Source: Campylobacterota bacterium (GTDB lineage: Bacteria; Campylobacterota; Campylobacteria; Campylobacterales; Sulfurovaceae). From it: a stretch of DNA of 6,526 nt. The stretch is from contig WFMX01000244.1 of the NCBI GenBank assembly GCA_015488875.1, positions 1 through 6,526 of the forward strand, written 5' to 3'. The position numbers and the translations under genes were made by a program. Shown here in pieces: positions 4,946-6,526 of this stretch (position 1 is its first letter; each line of letters starts with the position of its first letter). A model generated the notes under the pieces. The model was not told where the DNA came from and searched no databases. It saw only the letters and a list, made by a program, of their open reading frames with translations.

Positions 4946-6478
4946 TTAATGCAAAAAGTGTCTAACAGTAGTAAAGTATAGTGATATGCCATGCTCATCA
5001 CTAGCCTCTATGACTTCATCATCTCTGATACTTCCACCTGGTTCTATGATAGCTTTGACTCCTGCTGAGGCGGCTGCATCTATAGAGTCTCTAAATGGGA
5101 AGAATGCTTCACTAGCCATAGCAGATCCGCTCACATCTAGCCCCATCTCTTTGGCTTTTTTCAATGCACATTGAGCAGCATCTAGACGACTTGTCATTCC
5201 CATTCCAACAGCAACCATAGCAGAGTCTTTTACATAGACAACACAGTTTGACTTAGTAAGTCCTGCTACTTTCCATGCAATTTCTAAATCTTTCATCTCT
5301 TGTTCTGAGGCTGTAAGTTCAGATTTTTTATGAGCATTATGTACCTCATTATCACAGATACAGTCAGAGTTTTGATATACAAATCCACCATCTACGTGTT
5401 TAAAGTCATGGCTATCTTTTGACATCACTAATTTAGTTCCACCTTGTGAAAAGAGTTTAAGACGTTTTTTCTTCTCAAATACTTCAAGAGCTTCATCTGT
5501 GAAATCAGGTGCCATAACTACTTCTAAGAAAATCTCATTCATCTTAGTAGCAAGTTCTTTGTCTACTATACCATTAACAGCTACTACACCACCAAATGCA
5601 GAGACAGGGTCGCACTTTAAAGCTTCTGTATATGATTCAAAAAGGGTATCTTTAAGTGCAAATCCACAAGGGTTTCCATGTTTTACAATACATACAGCAT
5701 TTGCATCACCAAAACTAGAGGCAATCTTTAAAGCACCATTGACATCATTGATATTGTTAAATGAAGCTTCACCCTTGACTTGTTTAAAGTTTTCTGTAAA
5801 GTGATTATCAAACTCATATAATGCACCATCTTGATGTGGATTCTCTCCATAACGTGTCTGAAATGATTTTTTACCTGTAATAAACTGATACTCTCCAAAT
5901 CCATTATTAAAACGTTTGTTCATGTAGTTTGCAATCATCGAGTCATAAGAGGCTGTATGTTCAAATGCTTTTATCATAAGCATTCTTCTAAACTCTAAGC
6001 TATCCTCTTTTTTCTCTAAAGCTTCAAGCACTACATTATAGTCATTAACATCTGTAACAATAAGAACATCATTGAAATTTTTAGCTGATGAACGTACCAT
6101 GGTTGGTCCACCAATGTCTATGTTTTCAATAATCTCATCAAAATCTTCTGTACGCTCAATAGTCTCTTTAAATGGGTAGAGATTGACACAGACAAGGTCA
6201 ATGCCCTCTACTCCTAACTCTTTTGCTTGAGCTACATGTGCTTCATCACTACGTTTATATAAAATTCCACCATGAACATAAGGGTTAAGTGTCTTAACAC
6301 GCCCCTCAAAACACTCTGGAAATTTTGTTACCTCATCTATTTCAATAACCTTTACACCTGCTTCGGAGAGTTTTTTAAATGTTCCACCTGTTGAGATAAT
6401 CTCCCAACCCATTTTTTCTAGTCCTTGTGCGAACTCAACAACGCCACTCTTGTCACTTACACTTAGTAATGCTCTCAT
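4946..6478 (-). CDS. purH: Bifunctional AICAR transformylase / IMP cyclohydrolase
   Basis: A full-length, 510-residue PurH catalysing the last two steps of de novo purine synthesis in the cytoplasm: formyl transfer from 10-formyl-THF to AICAR, then ring closure to IMP. Residues 1-~195 are the MGS-like cyclohydrolase domain, with STGGT (29-33), RVKTLNPYVHGGIL (60-73), NLYPF (99-103) and IGGPTMVRSSAKN (122-134). Residues ~200-510 are the transformylase domain, with RYGENPHQ (209-216), KHGNPCG including the catalytic Lys266-His267 pair, DPVSAFGG (290-297), SNCVVYVKD with Asn411, GGSIRD (481-486) and the terminal VRHFLH. No frameshift or missing key residue. ATG at 6478 follows TAAGGG 6 bases upstream. 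Oddity: codons 1-431 use ATT/CGT/CTT/TTA while codons 432-510 switch to ATA/ATC, AGA, CTA and TTG like the neighbouring genes, suggesting a mosaic allele. Confidence 0.97.
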   Translation of the reverse strand: MRALLSVSDKSGVVEFAQGLEKMGWEIISTGGTFKKLSEAGVKVIEIDEVTKFPECFEGRVKTLNPYVHGGILYKRSDEAHVAQAKELGVEGIDLVCVNLYPFKETIERTEDFDEIIENIDIGGPTMVRSSAKNFNDVLIVTDVNDYNVVLEALEKKEDSLEFRRMLMIKAFEHTASYDSMIANYMNKRFNNGFGEYQFITGKKSFQTRYGENPHQDGALYEFDNHFTENFKQVKGEASFNNINDVNGALKIASSFGDANAVCIVKHGNPCGFALKDTLFESYTEALKCDPVSAFGGVVAVNGIVDKELATKMNEIFLEVVMAPDFTDEALEVFEKKKRLKLFSQGGTKLVMSKDSHDFKHVDGGFVYQNSDCICDNEVHNAHKKSELTASEQEMKDLEIAWKVAGLTKSNCVVYVKDSAMVAVGMGMTSRLDAAQCALKKAKEMGLDVSGSAMASEAFFPFRDSIDAAASAGVKAIIEPGGSIRDDEVIEASDEHGISLYFTTVRHFLH

Positions 6479-6504
6479 ATATAGCCCTTAAAAAAATTTT
6501 TGAA

Positions 6505-6510
6505 ATTATA
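6505..6510 (-). promoter_or_regulatory. Putative purH -10 box
   Basis: TATAAT read leftward, 26 bases before the purH ATG, in a T-rich context (TTTGGTTATAAT). The predicted start near 6498 gives a ~20-base leader. The -35 region runs to or past the window edge and cannot be judged. No purine riboswitch fits in the visible leader. Confidence 0.5.
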
Positions 6511-6526
6511 ACCAAATCTCATAAAT

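Noticed and set aside
4617..4965. Plus-strand open frames over the COG3671-like gene
   Set aside because: The minus frame has clear membrane segments and family motifs and follows purH closely; the plus frames show neither a start signal nor a protein-like composition.

Overview
The window looks like an ordinary chromosomal segment of a Campylobacterota (epsilonproteobacterial) bacterium. The best clue is a cbpA-hspR heat-shock operon carrying a HAIR-type operator, an arrangement known from Helicobacter and Campylobacter. The A/T-rich sequence with extended -10 (TGnTATAAT-like) promoters fits. A free-living, Sulfurovum- or Sulfurimonas-like organism is my inference; genus cannot be fixed from the sequence alone. 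I saw no phage, IS element, CRISPR array, tRNA or rRNA.

Layout, left to right. Positions 1-2276 hold a three-gene leftward operon. It is transcribed as a membrane-anchored periplasmic protein resembling YfgM, then a beta-propeller lipoprotein resembling BamB, then a tyrosine recombinase cut by the window edge. The genes are packed with a 2-base gap and an 8-base overlap. A 160-base divergent promoter region separates this operon from a small rightward glycine-zipper lipoprotein (2435-2731), which converges on hspR with a strong hairpin between them. Positions 2762-4014 hold cbpA-hspR, read leftward, with a near-consensus sigma-70 promoter overlapped by an HspR operator (4084-4104). Upstream of that, also leftward, lie a periplasmic single-domain rhodanese (4112-4513), a small COG3671-like membrane protein (4605-4934) and purH (4946-6478), with the purH promoter at the right edge.

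How the genes work together: CbpA and HspR form a chaperone/repressor autoregulatory loop. The YfgM/BamB-like pair would act at the inner-membrane exit and outer-membrane assembly stages of protein export. PurH makes IMP. The remaining genes are housekeeping or envelope accessory functions with no clear link to each other.

The least expected signal is inside purH. Codons 1 to about 431 use ATT, CGT, CTT and TTA, while the last ~80 codons and all genes to the left use ATA/ATC, AGA, CTA and TTG. This suggests a recombination (or assembly) junction near position 5190.
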